A stretch of 64,000 nucleotides of DNA from Ceratothoa steindachneri (lineage: Eukaryota > Arthropoda > Malacostraca > Isopoda > Cymothoidae), in the NCBI GenBank assembly GCA_963969495.1, contig OZ018335.1, positions 90,807,088-90,871,087 on the forward strand. Direction: 5' to 3'. Below the pieces are notes generated by a model. The model was not told the DNA's origin, made no database searches, and saw only the letters and a list, made by a program, of their open reading frames with translations. The position numbers were made by a program, and so were the translations under genes. Every line of letters starts with the position of its first letter. Positions within the stretch are counted from its first letter, which is position 1. Below, in pieces: positions 21,262 to 31,639 of the stretch.

Positions 21262-21797
21262 ATGACTCCGTTCGAAATCTTTAAAGCGCAAGGAGAGTCC
21301 TGTGGACTTTCCGGAAAAGAACTAATTAAGTACATTCAAGAGGAGCAAAGAAGAAAGAGAAATACAACGAGAAGAAAGAGAAATACAAAGAAAAAAGGAA
21401 GAAAGAGAAATACATAGAACGAGAAGAAAGAGAAAGAGAGGAACGGATAAGACTAGCTGACCTTCAGATTGAATTAGCTCGGATTAAAGCAGAAGTTCAA
21501 AGAAAAAAGGTAGAAAAAGAAAGAGAAAGAGAGGAACGGGGAAGAGTAATCCAACGAGAAGAACGAGAAGGAAAAATACAACGAGAAGAACGAGAAGAAG
21601 AAATCCAACGAGAAGAAAGAAGGACGGATTCGCGCCCCTTCCCAGGAAAGCTGACAAAGTTTCCGAGCCCCGTAAAACCCCAAAACTTCTTTCCCCAAAA
21701 CCAACAACGGGACTCCAAACCTCCCGTTAAGACTTCTCCTCCATTTCTCTTCCCGAAGCGACCAACCATATGCTTCACCTGTGGTGTAGAAAACCAC
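21262..21797 (+). pseudogene. Ty3 gag: N-terminus, charged coiled coil and CCHC knuckle, frameshifted
   Basis: ATG at 21262 opens MTPFEIFKAQG, then LSGKELIKYIQEEQ, an N-terminus seen in arthropod Ty3/gypsy Gags. This frame ends at 21417 within a run of Arg/Lys/Glu codons. The adjacent frame is open from before 21411 onward and continues as a long charged coiled coil (repeats of QREERE type). It then runs through a Pro-rich linker into CFTCGVENHMSWNC (21777-21818), a perfect C-x2-C-x4-H-x4-C knuckle. One indel around 21340-21410 thus separates the parts. The ~200-residue capsid domain expected between coiled coil and knuckle is absent. Confidence 0.8.
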
Positions 21798-23066
21798 ATG
21801 AGCTGGAATTGCCCCCAAAATTCTAGGCTTAAAAGCGGACCAGCCCACCAAGTTCACCAGATTAATGCAACCCCGGCTCCCCCGGTGGTGCAGACCCAAG
21901 CAGAAACTTCTCCCCCTCCGTCAGGCCACCAGGTAAATTTTGTTTTTGGTAAAAGTTCATCGGGAACTTTGAAATATGAGGAGGGCAGCGTGGACAGCTG
22001 TCGAGTATTGACTCTCGTCAGGGACACAGGATGTACATGCTTCATCGTGTCCGACGAACTCCTCCCAGTGGCCTCTAACCACGAAAAATTTGCGGTGGTA
22101 CATGACCAACTTGGGCGGGCGAACAGATTCCCCGTCGCTAGATGTTACCTGCAGTGTCAATATTATAATGGCTGGGCTGAAGTCATTGTAGCACCCATAA
22201 AATTCTGTTCCGTACTTATAGGACAGAGCCCCCAAGTAAGTTTCGACCCTGTGTTTCAGGCCGCCCTTCCTCAAGGCCGAGATAAGAAAGAAGCCCAGGA
22301 GCCCGTCCCCATCAGAACCCCGATACCGTCCGATTTCTCGGAGACCCCTAACCAGGACTTTAGGACGGAAAATGAGGAGTGTGAATCACTAACACCCTTA
22401 GGTGATAAGGCCCCAGACAAGGACACGGAGACTGTCCCTGGACCCCAAGAAAAAAAGAACCCCCAACGCGCCCATGGAGATACCTTCGTAGAACTGGACG
22501 AAGCATCGGCGCTTGAAGAGGATTACCCCGCGGAGTCCCTTAATGTAATCCAGACAGTGTGCATCCAACCTGATGCCGATTACCCTCCTCCTTCCCTACC
22601 AGGCGAGTCTTTGGAACCCTCTGACCTGGATAGTGACGCGCAGCTGACACCACGTCAGAAGAGTCAGCTACAAGAACTAATTAAATGGAATCACCATTTA
22701 CCCACCCTATTAGCTCTTTTCGAGCAACTGCGTGAAAATGGCCTCACCATTGGCCCCAGCAAATGCCAGTTTGCCCACGAAACCATCAAATATTTGGGTT
22801 TCAAAATAGGACAAAACAAGTTAGGTCCCCACGAGAACAAGATTAAGGCCATCGCCGACATGCCCCTCCCGATTACAAAGAAGCCATTAAGATCGATCCT
22901 AGGATCAGCTTCTCCCTATCAGCGATTTGTTCCGAATTTCGCTGCAATTTCGGCCCCCCTATGCCCCCTTCAGGAAAAGAATTTCCCCGATCGTTTACGT
23001 TGGAATGATGTCGCTGTTTCCCATTTTAATCAGCTCAAAGGAAGTTCATTTCTGCCCCCATTTTAA
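21798..23066 (+). pseudogene. Ty3 Gag-Pol remainder: protease and truncated RT
   Basis: The frame continuing from the gag coiled coil is open through 23063. After the knuckle the aspartic protease active site DTG lies at 22023-22031 (residues 76-78 counted from the internal Met), followed by a plausible protease fold to about 22240. An acidic linker leads to LTPRQKSQLQELI, the RT N-terminus, and then directly to 'LFEQLRENGLTIGPSKCQF' and 'YQRFVPNFAA', which lie after the palm. About 190 residues including the YxDD catalytic pair are missing, in frame. The final stop at 23064-23066 comes from a single-base frame change just before RNase H. Confidence 0.85.
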
Positions 23067-23476
23067 AGTTGCCCAGCCCGGAAAAATCTTTTGGGGTTAA
23101 GACCGACGTGATCAACGAGGGCATTGGAGGTGTACTCCTTCAATATGTGGATGACAGAACGAGTCATCCAGTTGCATATGCTAGTCGTCAATTATTACCA
23201 CGCGGAAAGAAATATGCCACTAGAGAAAAGATAGCTCTATCAATTATCTGGGTCATAGACAAATTCAAGCTGTACTTGATATGTAAAGAATTTCAAATAG
23301 GAACCGACCACCGTCCGTTAGCATATATTAGGAATTTGAGACACTCAAACGGCCGCATCATGCGCTGGAGTTTACTCTTGCAAGAGTATCAATTTAAAAT
23401 AAATTATATCAAAGGTTCCGATAACCAGGTCGCTGACGCACTCAGTAGGAATGCGTTACCGAATAGCGTAGAATAA
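23060..23476 (+). pseudogene. Ty3 RNase H domain
   Basis: The frame to the stop at 23474-23476 reads KTDVINEGIGGVLLQ, HPVAYASRQLLP, YATREK, TDHRPL and NQVADALSR. These correspond to the four acidic positions of the retrotransposon RNase H: Asp in KTDV, Glu in REK, Asp in TDH and Asp in ADAL. The domain itself looks intact, but it is in a different frame from the RT part and no integrase follows. RNase H degrades RNA in the cDNA hybrid. Confidence 0.88.
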
Positions 23477-23880
23477 TTGTATTCATAGGATTAGTATCTC
23501 CATGTAGGTATATACCGTCTTGTACGACTTAATTTAAGATTCTTTTGTAATATAGTTAATTAATGTATATGTCTGAATTTTGTAACGCTCAATGTATAAT
23601 TTTTTTTGGTGTATATATATTTGTTCTTATTAATTTACGTATAAATTATTTTGTCCCGTATGTACTAAGTTTATAACATTTCATTGTTCCATGCCCTTTT
23701 TTTTTATTAAGTTGTATTAAAGGTTATTTTCCCCTGTAATCTAAAGATCAAAATAATCATGTATTGAGGTAATACTAGTTAGGTGCAGGAAGATACGGTT
23801 GGTACAAGAAAACGAGTTCCCTACAACGGAGCTCTATCGTTGTCCCTTCTCTCTTTTTTTTCGAAGTGACAACTTCCCCT
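23477..23880. other. Ty3 3' untranslated region; integrase absent
   Basis: This AT-rich non-coding stretch sits where an integrase gene of over 1 kb would be expected. No HHCC or DDE motif could be found in any frame. Confidence 0.7.
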
Positions 23881-23892
23881 GGAATGGAGGGG
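23881..23892 (+). other. Polypurine tract
   Basis: GGAATGGAGGGG directly abuts the 3' LTR start at 23893, the normal place for the plus-strand primer. Confidence 0.8.
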
Positions 23893-25429
23893 TGTGATAG
23901 AACGAGTTGAATCTGTGTTAAATTCAACTCCTATCCCATATTAGTTAAAACCTCGAGGAGGCCCACGTGCATCTTCGATTCGAGGCTTGGAGTCTTATCA
24001 ACAGCTACCGGACGTCAATGTTTAAACAAGGAGGTTATCGTCCCCCCCGTTCGCCCCCATACGCCGACCTCGCCAGATCGAGTTAGGCTTATGGACAGAT
24101 AAGGCATTTTTCTCCGGCCCAGCTGTGCGTTCCCTCGAAGCTTCCACCCCATTCTCCCCCACGCCAAGGAGATGTCCTGGCTATTTATATGGAAACTTTA
24201 CCACTAAGAGCAGATTGGAGATCCAGATTTTCGTCGCGAAACATCACCACGACCCTCTCTCCCTTTGTGCGCCAAGGGACCTCGACCTCGAGATTCACCA
24301 TCACTTGTCCAGAAGGAGGACAATATTCCTTGAGTGCCAAAGGTTCGAGCCTTTAGTGACGCCAAGTCCCCAAGGCATCCCCCCCCCCTGTTGTTCAAGG
24401 AGAACAACATTAGAACAGCCATTGTTCGTTTTGAGCCTTTCGCCAAGAAACGGTTCTCACCCCCCCTGTTGTTCAAGGAGAACAACATTAGAGCAGCCAT
24501 TGTTCTTGAGCCCGTAGACAAGAGACGGTTCTCATCCCCCCCCTTTGTTCAGAAGAGAACAACCTAGAACAGCCATTGTTCGTTTTGAGCCCTTCGCCAA
24601 GAAACGGTTCTCATCCCCCCCTGTTGTTCAAGGAGAACAACATTAGAACAGCCATTGTTCGTTTTGAGCCCTTCGCCAAGAAACGGTTCTCATCCCCCCC
24701 TGTTGTTCAAGGAGAACAACATTAGAACAGCCATTGTTCGTTTTGAGCCCTTCGCCAAGAAACGGTTCTCACCCCCCCTGTTGTTCAAAGGAGAACAACA
24801 TTAGAACAGCCATTGTTCTTGAGCCCGTAGACAAGAGACGGTTCTCATCCCCCCCTTTGTTCAGAAGAGAACAGCCTAGAACAGCCATTGTTCGTCAAGC
24901 CGTTCGTCGAGTAACGGTTCTCCTTTCCAAGACGCCTCGTCAGGATCCTTTTATCCCCCCCCCTTCGGCTGGAACTCGCCACCGGACCGAATATTCCTTC
25001 AAGTACCTTCCACTGCACCCTAATGAAGTTACGTAAGCCAAGCGTCACCTTTTGAGTATTGATCCCTTATTTGTCAATTCTATCCTGTGCTTTAAATGGT
25101 TTATCGAACCATCCCATCTCTTTAACTCCATATTTGTTTTACCCTTTTTGATCCCTTAAATCCTTGGATTAGCCCGAGTCTCCACGACCCTTTCCATTCT
25201 GTTTGTCAATATTTTCCGTTTTTGTGTATTGTTTATAGTTATTATTAATAAAACTCTATTTTATTAATGATAGCAATATTATTATCCTTGAGCTCAGTTC
25301 CACTTCTTAAGCATTTTGAAGATACATAATATCGGCCGCCAGACAGTAAAACGCACTCTAAAGATAATTAAGGAAGTTCCCTCAACGAATAGTGTAATAT
25401 ATGGTATCGTCGGGAGTCATTCTACGACA
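23893..25429 (+). repeat. 3' LTR
   Basis: It has the same length as the 5' LTR (1537 bp), with about twelve substitutions and no evident indel. It contains the 79-bp array (24383-24933) and AATAAA at 25247-25252. It ends in CA followed by TGTAG, the target duplication. Confidence 0.93.
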
Positions 25430-26440
25430 TGTAGTAATGCCTAAACCTTTTTAAGTTAACAATACCTAGGCTTTTTAAGCTGTAGTAATGCCTAAACCTT
25501 TTTAAGTTAACAATAACTAGGCATTTTAAGCTGTAGTAATGTCTAAACCTCCTTAAGTTAGCAATACCTAGGGTTTTTAAGCTGAAGTAATGCTTAAACC
25601 TTTTTAAGCTAGCAAGGCCTAGGCCCTTTTAAGCTGTAGTAATGCCTAAACCTTTTTAAGTTAGAAATACCTAGGCTTTTTAAGCTGAAGTAATGCTTAA
25701 GCCTTTTTAAGCTGGCAAGGCCTAGGCCCTTTTTAAGCTGTAGTAATGCCTAAACCTTTTTAAGTTAACAATACCTAGGCTTTTTAAGCTGTAGTAATGC
25801 CTACACCTTTCTTAGTTAACAATACCTAGGCTTTTTAAGCTGTAGTAATGTCTAAACCTCTTTAAGTTAGCAATACCTAGGCTTTTTAAGCTGAAGTAAT
25901 GCTTAAACCTTTTTAAGCTAGCAAGGCCTAGGCCCTTTTAAGCTGTAGTAATGCCTAAACCTTTTTAAGTTAGAAATACCTAGGCTTTTTAAGCTGAAGT
26001 AATGCTTAAACCTTTTTAAGCTAGCAAGGCCTAGGCCCTTTTTAAGCTGTGGTAATGCCTAAACCTTTTTAAGTTAGCAATACCTAGGCTTTTTAAGCTG
26101 AAGTAATTCTTAAACCTTTTTAAGCTAGCAATACCTAGGCCCATTTTAAGCTGAAGTAATGCTTTAACCTTTTTAAGTTAGCAATACCTAGGCTTTTTAA
26201 GCTGAAGTAATGCTTAAACCTTTTTAAGCTAGCAAGGCCTAGGCCCTTTTTAAGCTGTGGTAATGCCTAAACCTTTTTAAGTTAGAAATACCTAGGCTTT
26301 TTAAGCTGACGTAATGCTTAAACATTTTTAAGCTAGCAATACCTAGGCCCATTTTAAGCTGATGTAATGCCTAAACCTTTTTAAGCTGGCAAGGCCTAGG
26401 CCCTTTTTATGCTGTAGTAATGACTAATCCTTTTTAAGCG
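25430..26440. repeat. ~51-bp satellite array, right part
   Basis: It begins with the duplicated TGTAG and continues the monomer interrupted at 19359 in register. The same monomer types appear ('ttaacaatacctagg' and 'ctagcaaggcctaggccc'), with increasing decay after about 26100 and an end near 26440. Confidence 0.92.
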
Positions 26441-27080
26441 AGCAAACACGTTCTGCTGGAGCTATATTTAATCACCAGTGTACGTCCGACTGCCTGTTTC
26501 TGTACTAGATATCTCAAAATCTTATTAAGAGATTGCAATGAAATTTTGTTGAGAGGTGAATCATGGGCCAATAAAGGTCTGATTGGATTAAAAGCCGGAT
26601 CCAAAGTAGAAGGCGAATTCTGGAGCACCAATTCACACTACGAAATAGAGCATTTTCTCACATTTGTCGGAGATGTGCACTTTATGACCCCTTTCTAGTT
26701 TAAGTTAGCGATGGCTCGCCCTCTTTTAAGCTGAAAAAAAAGGTGTTTGGGTGCCATATGAAAGATTTGAAGGATATCGTTTAGGATTTGAATATTGTTT
26801 CATCTCTAACCTAACCTAATATATATGTTCATCAATTGCAACTTTATATTTAGCTCTTTAACAAAAAACGCCCTTGAGTGGTAAACAGAAAAGGGTGTGC
26901 GCTCTCCACCCGCCTCTTCATCACAATGCACACCGCCAGACACGCGTCACGTTTGAGCCAAGCCAAATGGTTGCATTAGGTTGCGAAGTTCTTCCTCTTC
27001 CTCCATAACCAACACACCTTGCGCCAGATGAGTATCATTTAGTTAAGTCATTACCACCTCACTTAAGTGGCAAAGTTTCC
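26441..27080. other. No gene seen; several short repeat-like pieces
   Basis: The stretch at 26460-26630 ('gtacgtccgactgcctg...' through 'ctggagcacc') has the look of a dispersed repeat, but no second copy is in the window. Near 26815 is 'ctaacctaacctaa', too short to call telomeric. No ORF is recognised. Confidence 0.4.
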
Positions 27081-27215
27081 TCTCATACGAAGGAGGTGGT
27101 AAAGGATGCCATCCAATCATGTATTCCATCAAACCGAAGCAATTCTTCAGGAAAGGAATCCATCGCCTAATTAAACGCTGGGAGAGTAGCGCCATTAATG
27201 AGCGCCACCACTACT
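27080..27215 (+). pseudogene. Possible mariner-type transposase C-terminus
   Basis: A frame reads VVKDAIQS and, after one base shift, KPKQFFRKGIHRLIKRWES. This resembles the 'FF..GI..L..RW..C' end of mariner-family transposases. Only some 40 residues are recognisable and no termini are seen. Confidence 0.42.
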
Positions 27216-28100
27216 GAGAACATTCTCAATGATGATAAAATCTACTTGACTTATTTTTTTTTCATATTCAAAATGATTTCAATCTCCATTTTAAATAAAC
27301 GACATTAATTTCTTGACAACCGAATAATATATTATAAAAATCGTTTATCCATTTTTTTTTTAAATAAAGATTCGAGCGATGCCGTCAAGCGTTCCTTGTA
27401 CATATATACTTTCGTTAAGACTCAGCTGGAGCAGGATAGGGTGCCCTAAGCGACGTGTATTCGAGAGCGCGTGTTTATGTGTACGCCTGTGTATGTGGCA
27501 GCAGTAATCAGGACTTCGTCAAAAGGCTGAAAAGAGCATCGCCCAAGCCTCCTCTCTTCGCATGGAAGCAGTGAGGGCGGTGAAAAAGAAGAGATTTCGT
27601 TAGCTCTTCCTCACCGGTTTTCAGGGAGCCAAATGTGCTGTTTTCTATTCATTAGGCGAACGAACGCAAATGGGTGGCCCATTAATGAAGGCATAGGTCT
27701 CTACTCAGACCGCGTTCCCCTCTCCCCCATCGACCCGAATAGATCCATTGCAGGGAAAATAGCGGATTATTTTGTGTCTCTATTTCCACTCATCATTCTT
27801 CTATTAGTTTCTTGGCTATTGTTTTTCTTTTAACCTCTCATTCATACAAGACTTGAAGGTTGTAACTGAGTTCCTGGAGCTCATTAATTGATGCTTGTTA
27901 GTATAAATATATCTTTAGCAAGTGTTTGGCATCCTTTACCTTTTTTCTCGTTATCGTTTCTTCTTCTTTCCCTTTCCTTCTTCCGTTCTTCCTCTTTGCA
28001 CGATAAGGAGTTCAAATCGGTCGTTTTACAGGTTCGTTTTTTCGAGTCCTGCTCAATGGAATGTGAGAAACTCCCATTTTTTCCAAAGGTGTTTGGTGTG
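27216..28100. other. No gene seen
   Basis: AT- and CT-rich sequence. The ORFs at 27633-27833 and 27888-28109 are Phe/Leu/Ser-rich and have no domain features; I do not count them as genes. Confidence 0.4.
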
Positions 28101-28800
28101 ATGTTCTAAATTGGCAGAGCTCTCAATTGGAAGGGTCTTCGTGGGGGTGGTTATTTCCTTCGCCCATTACAACTCAAGCCCCCACTCATTTTCTCAAGGT
28201 TTTATTTTGGAGGAGAGACGAACCATCAACTCAGAAAAGAGTCTTGAACGTTGTCCTCGGCATCCCATTAAAAATAAAAACTACCTCTCGTTTTCCCTGG
28301 GTGCTCGGAAGAGGCAAAGCTTTTTCCTCCGAAAATTGTTCCCGGAGGGGTTGTTCCACCCAGTTTACAATAATGCTCAAGAGCCCCAACGATATTCCCG
28401 ATACTATTTAGGGGAGGGGGGTGAAATGACCATAGTTTTATTCCGAAAGGTGTTTTCTCTCTTTGCTCCTCTTCGGATTAGCAATCAAGAGAGCCTCCCA
28501 TTTCTCCGGTATTATTGGGTGTGTTCTGAAGAGGCAAAGTTCCCTTCAAAATATGAGCCAAGATCACTCCTCAATTCCCCCTATTATTAGGGGGTATTCA
28601 GAACAGGCTATGCCTTTACTCCAAGAATTGTTTTGGATGGGGAGTTGTTCAACTTACTTCACAATAAATGTCAAGATTACTTTCCATTATTCCTGTATTA
28701 TTGTGGTTAGGGGTGTTTTGAATAGGTCCAAGCATTTACTCCGAGAATTTTTTTTTGGTGTCTTTTCCTCTTCCAACTAACTGTTAAGAGACTGAGATAG
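28100..28800. repeat. Highly diverged tandem repeat
   Basis: Recurring blocks ('gaattgtt...ggggttgttc.ac', 'ttcacaataa', 'attattagggg', 'gaataggc') reappear every 120-160 bp, which suggests an old tandem array with many indels. The 159-codon ORF at 28111-28590 overlies it and shows no domain. Confidence 0.4.
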
Positions 28801-29029
28801 GAGACTGCTCTATTCCTACATATTAACCGTCATCAACAACTTCCATTTCCCGATCATAGTGGGAGGGGAGGGGGTTACCTCTTTTTTTAATATTTAGGCC
28901 AAGCTACGACGAAGGCGAGTGGAAACCCTTTCTAGCACCTTACAAAAATCGCTTCAATTAACTACTTACTAAGACAATAAAACAACAACCAATGTCATCT
29001 ACGTAAATGACTTTAGAGAAGAACCTTAC

Positions 29030-29785
29030 CTTGCATACAACGATCCCTCTTTTATATAACCTTGTTTCACGAAGGAGTCCTCACATCGCCTATTTGGGGG
29101 GCCTTGTTTCTCGAAGGAGACTTCCATTCATCCTTATTTTTTGAAACCTCATATAATCGCTCTCATTTGTAAGCCTTATTTATCGAGTGATACCTACAGG
29201 TACCTTGTTTTTAAGCCTTGTTTCTTGAAGTGGACTTACAACTACCCTATTTTTTTAAAACCTATTTCTCGAAGCCAAACTAAAATCACGCTCTCTTTTG
29301 AAGCCTTGTTTATCGATGATCACAATTACTTTTTTTTAGCTTGTTTCTCAAAAGAAACCTAAATTAACCCTTTTTGAGGCTTTGTTTTTCTAATGTGATA
29401 TAGATTAATTCTACACTTTAGCTTTGTTTCCTGAAAAGTCGTAAAATCATTCTTTTTTTTTAATCCTAGGATTAAAAAAAGGAGATGTTTTCTAGAAGCC
29501 TTATTTCTCAAAGGAGACCCACAATTCCACTCTTTTTGAAAGTTTGCTTCTTGGAGGAGATCTACAATTCTCTTCGTTTTAAAACTATATTTCTAAAAGG
29601 ACACCTAAAAATCACTGATTTTTAAACTTTTTAATGCCGTTTTTAAAGGGAAACCTAAAATCAACTCTTTGTCTCGATGAAGACAAATCAACCCCCTTTT
29701 TTGTGGAAGGTGACCTCCAATCGCCCCTTTTTAAGCCTTGTTTCTCGAACTAAACCTATAATCACTCTCTTTTCTTAAGCCTTGT
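29030..29785. repeat. Degenerate ~45-60-bp tandem array, left part
   Basis: The theme 'aagccttgtttctcgaaggagacctacaat' followed by 'cacccttttt' recurs over a dozen times with strong divergence. It continues at 30780-30990 after an inserted LINE fragment, and a related, longer-period theme ('attaccacta...aagcctt') follows at 31640-33050. Confidence 0.75.
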
Positions 29786-29789
29786 TTGT

Positions 29790-30600
29790 AGAAGGAAATG
29801 GCTTTTCCGGGCTCTGCGTCTTTCTTCACGGCCGAGCTAGTTCAATACATCGCTCGGTTCGGGGGATAGTGCGTTATGCCCTGCTCGGAGACCGAATTGT
29901 AATATACATATAGTGACTCGCAAGGTGCCCTGAGTGCACTCGGAGCATTGGAATCTCCTCATTCCCTGGTCGCGATATCCGTGACGCCACGGTTTTGGCG
30001 AACCAGGCGTATGTCGAAATTATCTTCTGTTGTGTTCGTGGACATGTAGGAATTGCAGGAAGTAAGCGCGCTGATGCGCTGATGAAGGCACCAAATTGTC
30101 TGGATGAGCTGGAAGAACGGGCGAGTGTTTCCCTATTCCCCATTCTGACAACATCGTAAGAATCATAAAAACCCTTCGGGTTGCCTGGCAAAGAAGACGG
30201 GAGACGGCCGAGGTGAATTTAGAGTTAAGTGTCATTGCGCTGCGAATTTTCTGTAGACCTTACCTCCACCCCCACCCCACCCCAATGCTTCGCGACTTTC
30301 AGGTCGGGTTTTTTTTTCCCACACCTCGAAACACACACACTCGAAGGATAGCTTCCTACGGCCCCAGTTTGATAACCCATACTTTTCGGCTCATTCTCGT
30401 CGAATGCTCCAGTCCGGGGGAACTTCGCGCGCGCTACCTTTCCCGAAACGGAGATTAGCGGGGTCGCAATTCGCTTGTCCCTCGTATTCGGGGCGTGTTC
30501 GTGCACTCCGGATTACGGATTGGTTGAGTTTCTGGAGATGATGGTTGCAAGTACAGGCCCCTGAAAGAGGGGGTCCTTTCTCCAACACCTGATCATGCAT
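29790..30600 (+). pseudogene. Non-LTR retrotransposon 3' end: RNase H and C-terminal knuckle region
   Basis: Frames contain FTAEL near 29830, 'DSQGALSALGALESPHSL' (29910-29965) and 'VRGHVGIAG' followed by 'ADALM' (30035-30090), with frame changes; these are strands of the RNase H domain found after RT in some LINEs. Downstream, 'LVECSSPGELRARYLSRNGD' (30390-30458) is the 'L.EC' region near the C-terminus of the same elements. Frameshifts and stops are many. The 3' untranslated part probably runs to about 30770. Confidence 0.72.
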
Positions 30601-30779
30601 TTTTCTTTTTCTTTCCTCAGTTACGTTTTGTCTTTGTTTCGACCTTTGTTTTATTGGTTTTCTTTTTCATTTTGGTTAGATATTTTATTTAATATAGCCT
30701 AGAAATAACTTACTGTCACATTTCGGTGGCTATGTACTTGATGGCAGTCGCCAACTAAGCCTATATAAAAGAAATCTCG

Positions 30780-30990
30780 GAGATCTCCAATTACCCTCTT
30801 TTTAGACTTTTGTCTCGAAGTAGACCTACATTTACCCTCTTTTGGGCAGCTTTTTTCTCAAATTAGACTTAAAATCACCTTTTTATGCTCTTTCTCGAAG
30901 TAGATCTCAATCCCTTCCCCTTTACCCTTTTAAGCCTTATTTCTCGAATGAGACCACCACACTTACCTTTTCAAGCCACTCAATAGGGAG
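30780..30990. repeat. Degenerate ~45-60-bp tandem array, right part
   Basis: 'cccctctttttagacttttgtctcgaagtagacctac' and following units continue the array seen at 29030-29785. Confidence 0.7.
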
Positions 30991-31054
30991 CTACAATTAC
31001 ATTGGCCAACACAGACTTTATTGTATAGTTTTTTTTAGCTGATTTAAGAACTTG

Positions 31055-31200
31055 TGCAGAGGGAGAAGTTCCATCAAGACATGAAAGAGATGGAGACCAG
31101 TTACCAAGGGACGCTGGGCTGCAGTCAGGTTGGTTGATTACTGTTGGACTCTGAACAGCTTTCTAGGACTTTGAAGAAACAGAAGTTCATGCCCTTAATT
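31055..31200 (+). pseudogene. C-terminal fragment of the uncharacterised ORF family also at 42850-45390
   Basis: The frame reads GEKFHQDMKEMETSYQGTLG and then, after a stop, a Leu/Asp/Ser segment. It matches in kind the segment 'GERFHQNIATM...GRWNTVKMGDYIW' at 45220-45320. This ending occurs in a multi-copy, uncharacterised arthropod protein family. Only the last ~45 residues are present; the 5' part is absent. Confidence 0.6.
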
Positions 31201-31639
31201 CTGAACAATGACGACCTAATATCCAATTTACATGTACTTACTTCTATTAATTTCTACTATTTAATGTACAGGGATCAATTTTTTAACAATTAATCAATAA
31301 ATTGTATTAGAAAACGATATTTTTTATCTTACAAACCTATTTCGCATGAGAAATATTAAAAATCAACCGAAAATGTGAGAAAAATGTGGGTAATAAATAT
31401 TTAAGATTTGGCATTTTTAAAATCAGATTAGGACAAAAATTTGAACTGATCGGAAGAAATGGATGTAATTTTCGGATTCACTGGTGCAAAATTGCCATAA
31501 ATTAGTTGAATAAAATTAGACGACTTACATAGATTTTTTCAATATTTTTAGTTTTACAATTATACCTGCAAATTTTCCACTTATTCCCTTATCATGTCGA
31601 TACCTTCAATATGAAGAAAAAAGTAGCACTGAGATTACT

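Larger units (their letters stand above)
19360..25429 (+). mobile_element. Ty3/gypsy LTR retrotransposon, young but internally deleted
   Basis: Two 1537-bp LTRs (19360-20896 and 23893-25429) begin TG and end CA, are of equal length and differ at about twelve positions by eye. The 5-bp duplication TGTAG flanks the element, which sits inside a satellite monomer. The interior is only about 3.0 kb and keeps the gag start, zinc knuckle, protease, fragments of RT and RNase H. The capsid core, the RT palm with its catalytic pair, and the whole integrase are missing. It must have been mobilised by another element's proteins. Confidence 0.93.

Noticed and set aside
21474..21899. 141-codon minus ORF rich in Phe and Ser opposite gag
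   Set aside because: It is the antisense of the charged Gag coiled coil.
23477..23880. Hidden integrase remnant in the Ty3 element
   Set aside because: The stretch is too short and no HHCC or DDE-type segment is found in any frame.
26810..26825. ctaacctaacctaa as telomeric repeat
   Set aside because: Only two and a half units of the arthropod-type repeat; too short and not at an end.
28111..28590. 159-codon ORF as a possible host gene
   Set aside because: It overlies a diverged tandem repeat, another frame is open over the same stretch, and no domain or conserved motif is visible.
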